The position numbers were made by a program, and so were the translations under genes. Shown here piece after piece: positions 59,407-64,000 of a DNA stretch of 64,000 bases (position 1 is the stretch's first letter; every line of letters starts with the position of its first letter). The notes under the pieces were generated by a model. It worked only from the letters and a program-made list of their open reading frames with translations, was not told the origin of the DNA and searched no databases. The DNA comes from Misgurnus anguillicaudatus (Eukaryota; Chordata; Actinopteri; Cypriniformes; Cobitidae): contig NC_073341.2 in assembly GCF_027580225.2 (NCBI RefSeq), positions 11,938,001-12,002,000 of the forward strand, written 5' to 3'.

Positions 59407-61989
59407 ATGAGGGAGAGTAGTGACAGAAGTCTTGTTACATACCATAAGATGATATTAAAAAAATATGTAAATGTATTTAATGCACTAAAGCCAATGTTCT
59501 CCCCCGAAATGATCTTTAACTAATTTTCTAATACTGGAAGGCTGAAGTTTCATTATTACTCCCATTGTGCTCTGTCTGTGTACATTTAAAATGCATTGCT
59601 GGGTCTCAATGTTTAATTAATATAGTAATAAGAAACTTTATTTTTTACATAGATTTAGTATTCTGACAAGCCTTTGACTAAGACTACTGCATGGTACAGT
59701 TGGTTCCATAATACATACTGAATACATCTTTAAAAAGTCAAAGTTAGATGATTGAATCTGGGTAACATCCCCACTGATAACACAACTAATAAGTCTTTTC
59801 AGGTCAGTCAGGAAGCACAAATATACCCCGAGAGTGATATTAAATATAAATGTCATAGTGTTATCTCTGCAAACCTGTGTAAAGGAAACACACTGTACTG
59901 TGTGTGTGTACATATGGCCCCTTATCTAATTTATTTTTCAAGAAGCTAATAACCAGCACAAACCTCCAACAGGAATCTGAAGGGAGAACTGGAAACTTTC
60001 CTACAGCCGGAGGACATTTGGTCAACAATAGTCTGCAAAATGATTATGGTTCATGTGTGTTTTGCAGAGCATGTGGGCAGACATGAAGGGACATTTCGGG
60101 AGACAGTCTTTTAACAAAAGATAAGACTCTGTGGTCACAGTGTAAGAATCAGTCGCTGTATACAGGATATTATCTATCTACTTCCTTATTGTTCAACATC
60201 TTTTATTTTACCTATTTTGGTTGTTTTCCAAAACGCTCCTGACAGATGGGCAAACACATTTGTTGGCCAAGTACTGTAATAATAATTTTTAGCATATGTG
60301 GAAGCTATTAAATATTATTAGCTTCATACTAGATTTATAAAATTATAGTTGCAACAATTTGGAAAGGATACAATTTTCCCATTGCAAGTAATTTAGATGT
60401 TTAAACATTTACAGCCAGAATAAGATAGAGAAACTGTGTGTATGCAGGACTGTCATGCAATGTTAAGGTCACATTAGAGAAAGCATTTTGCTTTAATATT
60501 CATTCTAACTAGATTTACATGTGAACATTATTTAACAGGTAGCCTATATGACCTCTATGCAAAGATGTGTGTATATAAATATATAAATAATTGTGATTCA
60601 CATGCAATATGAAACTGTAAAACAAGGCTGGAAATAAAGGGACTTGGGGGAACTGAGTCCAGGCTGTGAATTTCAATGGATAACGGAATTCAAAATGTAG
60701 TAGATTTCCATCTTTTATCCATAATGGCCTCCAAACATTATGCAAAGTGTCTTCATTAAAGTGGGATTTTCTGCATCTGTGGTTTAAATATGTGCCCATA
60801 GAGTGAATCTCAGCCACTACCACCACTTGTTTTTAATATTTTAATAGGAAGCAAAATAGAAAACAATATGAGCAAAAACATTTCAATTATGAGCTCATAA
60901 AATTCTGAATTAAATGTCAAATTAACATATGATATATAAGGTATACATATACTACTGTAGGACTAACCTTATTTGTCTAATTTAGTTTTTGCCTAATTAC
61001 CAGCTAGTTTTTGGCAAGAATATCACATTTTTGAAGATTAATGCAGTTAACTTTGGTATAATCCTTATCATCTACAACTTATAAAACAGCAATTAAAAAG
61101 TATGAATTTTTTAAAAAAAATAATTACACTAATTTTATATTGAATAGTCATTTAATCACTGATTATTAAATTATCTCTAAGTAATAACTTATAGCTTATT
61201 ATTCAACACTTTATGGATTTAATATTATACTATCAGAAAAAAAAAATGGTCAAAAAAGGTCCTTAGCTGTCACTGGGGTGACATACCTTTCAAAAAGTAC
61301 AAATCTGCACCCTACAGAGTTCATATTAGTTCATCATATGTATACATGTCTGTAAATTGTACATATTATGACCATTTTAACTGTTACTAGCCCAGTGACA
61401 GCTTTTTTCAAAGTTCATATGTCTGTCAAGCATTTTATGCAACATTATGTATTGAAATAAATGACACCTGGAAAGTTAAAAAGTATATCTGCTATATTTA
61501 TACATTTACATATAATATAAATAATACAATATATAACATGTTACGTTAATTAAATACTTATTGTTGTTATGTCATTATTATATCGTCTTATATGTTATTG
61601 ACTAAGTATGGACAAAGATTTATGTTCTACTACGCCATCTAGTGAAGAAAAAGCGACACTACATAGGTGCTGAAAGATACGTATGTTACTGTAAATCAGT
61701 GAAAAAATATTTTAATCCTTTCATTTCTATTTACAAATCTATTTTTTAAATATTCTAACAATTGAATTAGATTCAGATATATTTTTATTCATTTAGTTTT
61801 CTTTCGGCTTCGCAGTTTTGTTTACTGTCTGTTGACAGGCTGTGTCTTCTCTACAAAGTTAACGTTAGTCATACTTTTACATTTACTTAAATATGTAGTT
61901 AGATTGACCTACAGCCACAGAAATAATCATTTCCCTTGCGTCAAAATTCCTTTCTTGAAAGGCAAGTTTACATTAAAAAAAGGTTACAC
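59407..61989. other. No gene seen
   Basis: A+T-rich. A weak inverted repeat around AGCTGTCACTGGGG/CCCAGTGACAGCT (61265-61405) may be an old MITE. No exon was supported. Confidence 0.4.
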
Positions 61990-62300
61990 CACAATTGTGT
62001 CTGATTGGTCCGAATTACAGGCCCAGTCTGTGAATCCGGTCCCGTGATTGGTCCTTACCCTAAGTCTGCCACAGTGTTCGCGCTGTGATTGGACAGCTGC
62101 TACGTCGTCATCTTCAATACAATGTAGCTAGGTTGGTTCTTCCTTCTCTTTAACGTAGGTATTAGTTTAATACATAGATAAGTTAACGATCTACTAAATT
62201 AATTAATCGTTGTACAGGCCATACGTTTAGTCCGTTTAAACAAAGCATGCGCAGGGTGACGCTTTTTGTCAACGGAACCTCCAAAAATGGCAAGGTGAGT
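61990..62300 (+). promoter_or_regulatory. Candidate promoter and first coding exon
   Basis: Three GATTGG (inverted CCAAT) boxes lie at about 62003, 62045 and 62086. A CRE-like ACGTCGTCA is near 62102, a pyrimidine run TTCTTCCTTCTCTTT at about 62137, an NRF1-like GCATGCGCAG near 62246, and a YY1-like CAAAAATGGC around the ATG at 62287. The codons ATG GCA AG are followed at once by the donor GTGAGT (62295). Together these look like a TATA-less promoter of a broadly expressed gene, its protein starting M-A-(R/K/S), with the remainder beyond the window. The element set is seen; the gene is inferred. Confidence 0.4.
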
Positions 62301-62756
62301 GCGTACGCACACACAGTCCACGTTTAACTCCAGTAAGTGAGCACAGTGATGTCCTGATAATGGCACGAAGCATATCGATGCCTTCATCTCACTTTAGTTA
62401 CTAGAGATATAACAGACGACTAGATAAAACGCAGATCTAACCTTTAAAATTGTGATTAATCACCTGATGTTATCACCTTCTGATAAGGCCAAAGTTAAGC
62501 TTTAGGGCTCGCGCTTTAATGTTATTATAATGTTGTTTATTTGTACTGTACTAACATTATTCAGACTAATGAGGTAGATCAATACATTTTAATATACATT
62601 TGTATTATGTAGTCTACCTTCTTTTATATTCTGAAGGATTGCATGTTGAGTTAGAATGAATTAAATCACTTCAGTTTATATATTGTTAAAGATTTAATAA
62701 ATATGAATAGGTTTTTTTCCACGCCTTATGAATCCAGAAGCTTCTGTGGGTGTTAA

Positions 62757-63265
62757 AGGGGTCATATTATGCGATTAAAAAATATGTAAAATAAGTCTTT
62801 GGTGTCCCCAGAGTGCGTATGTGAAGTTTTAGCTCAAAATATAATATAGATAATTTATTAAAGCATGTTAAAATTGCCACTTTTTGCTGTTTTTGGGTGT
62901 GTCCTTTAAAATGCAAATGAGCTGAAGAAATACAAACACTGTTCGCAATAATGGTGGTTTGTTGAAATTGAAACTCAGTTGTGCTGTCAATTATTTTTTC
63001 TCTTTCTCTCATTCTCTGCACTAAATAGCAGAGTCGTGGTTAGATAGTGCAGATTAAGGAGTGGTATTATTGTACTAAGACTTACTACCTCTGTCACAAA
63101 ATAAGTGAAATCTGATTGACCTATTTTTTTCACATGCTTGCAGAGAATGGTTTACCAAAGTTACTGGGTTTTTCTTTTTCACGTTTTCTAGTTTGACAGA
63201 AGCACTGGGGACCCATTTAAAGCACTTAAACATGAAAAAAGTTAGATTTTCACGCTATGACCCCT
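62757..63265. mobile_element. TTAA-type MITE (509 bp)
   Basis: AGGGGTCATATTATGCG and the inverse-like CGCTATGACCCCT ends with TTAA on both sides (62753-62756, 63266-63269). Its right half is related in inverse orientation to 22675-22990 and to the element starting at 63326. If the gene proposed at 62287 exists, this lies in its first intron. Confidence 0.85.
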
Positions 63266-63325
63266 TTAAAGGGTTTTTATGAAACCATACAGCCCAATAA
63301 AGAACCTCTAGGAGTCTTTATTTAA

Positions 63326-64000
63326 AGGGGATATATCATGAAAATCTGAGTTTTTTCCATGTTTAAGTGCTATAATTAGGTTCCCAGTGCTTCTATTAAC
63401 CTAAAAAAAGATCAACCCAGTAACTTAGTTAGTGCTGCCTCACGATTAGTCGCGACTTATCGTTTGCAGAATAAAAGTTTTTGTTTACATAATATATGTG
63501 TGTGTGCTGTGTATAATAATTATATTTATATAAATACACACACATACGTGTATAATTTTAAAAAATATATATATTTATATAATAAATATTTATATATAAT
63601 ATAGATTATATATAAATATAAACATGTATATACACATGCAAATGTTTCTTAATTATATACATGCTTGTCTGTGTGTGTGTGTGTATTTATACATAATTAT
63701 TATTATACAAAGTACATCCACATAAATTATGTAAACAAAAACTGTTGTTCTGCAAACGATTAGTCGCGACTAATCGTGAGGCAGCACTAAACTTAGTTTT
63801 GGTAAACCATTCTCTGTCAGCATGTGAAAAATAGGTAATTTCAGACTTTGCTCCCTGTGTGAGGTCAGAAGGGGGGTTCTGCATTATTCAATCATGGCAC
63901 TGCTATTTAATGCAGAGATCAGACACATTTTTGCTCACACCAACAATGTGTCAATTTTAACATGCTATAATAAATTATCAATATGGTATTATGGAGCTAA
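63326..64000. mobile_element. TTAA-type MITE, interrupted and running off the window
   Basis: TTAA then AGGGGATATATCATG; the same family as 22675-22990. It is split by the hAT MITE at 63430-63789. Confidence 0.7.
63430..63789. mobile_element. hAT MITE, TAGTGCTGCC ends (360 bp)
   Basis: TAGTGCTGCCTCACGATTAG and the inverse CTAATCGTGAGGCAGCACTA, with 8-bp duplication AACTTAGT (63422-63429 and 63790-63797). The centre is A+T-rich with TGTGTG and TATA runs. Long inverted arms include GTTTACATAAT/ATTATGTAAAC. Confidence 0.92.

Overview
The window is vertebrate, almost certainly teleost and probably cyprinid. It is A+T-rich, intron-scale DNA with one clear host gene and a dense layer of transposons of the kind that fill cyprinid genomes: MITEs with TTAA target sites, hAT elements with 8-bp target duplications, L2/CR1-type LINE tails, a tRNA-derived SINE, a Tc1 copy and a Tf1/sushi chromovirus. 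The lineage call rests on repeat types recalled from zebrafish-like genomes, not on a search.

Host genes. The only confident gene is an intronless coding exon on the + strand (35841-36986) for a 381-residue neuropeptide Y receptor of the Y1 subfamily, closest in feel to Y4/Y8. A splice acceptor at about 35603 implies at least one upstream 5'UTR exon; 11090-11396 is a speculative candidate. At the right edge, 61990-62300 looks like the promoter and first coding exon (only ATG GCA AG before a GTGAGT donor) of another gene running to the right; this is an inference.

Layout. 597-3880 is a minus-strand L2/CR1-like LINE whose 3'UTR carries a 129-bp minisatellite and whose reverse-transcriptase remnant is split by a hAT element. 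5.8-18 kb is MITE-rich. 19.2-20.9 kb is a palindromic MITE split by a decayed Tc1 element. 22.7-29.4 kb holds PIF/Harbinger-like repeats, one with a Myb/SANT-like relic, plus an L2 fragment. 31.6-35.1 kb holds a 1965-bp composite hAT element and another Harbinger-like copy. The receptor gene follows. At 39465-40732 a repeat with inverted ends carries a 281-bp piece of the receptor gene (TM1-TM3), 2.8% diverged from the gene 3.6 kb away.

45-54.6 kb is a nest of insertions at least three levels deep, possibly four: a TTAA element contains a second copy of the composite hAT, which contains both a 5184-bp Tf1/sushi-type LTR retrotransposon and a 1005-bp hAT MITE. The first hAT copy at 31.6 kb preserves both empty sites exactly. 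The LTR element has near-identical LTRs (2 differences seen in 437 bp), an 11-nt self-priming match between its predicted RNA 5' end and its primer-binding site, gag with a CCHC knuckle, pol with a C-terminal chromodomain, and one in-frame stop between protease and RT. 56-58.2 kb is another nested pair, including a hAT with a BED-finger relic, and the right end holds further MITEs.
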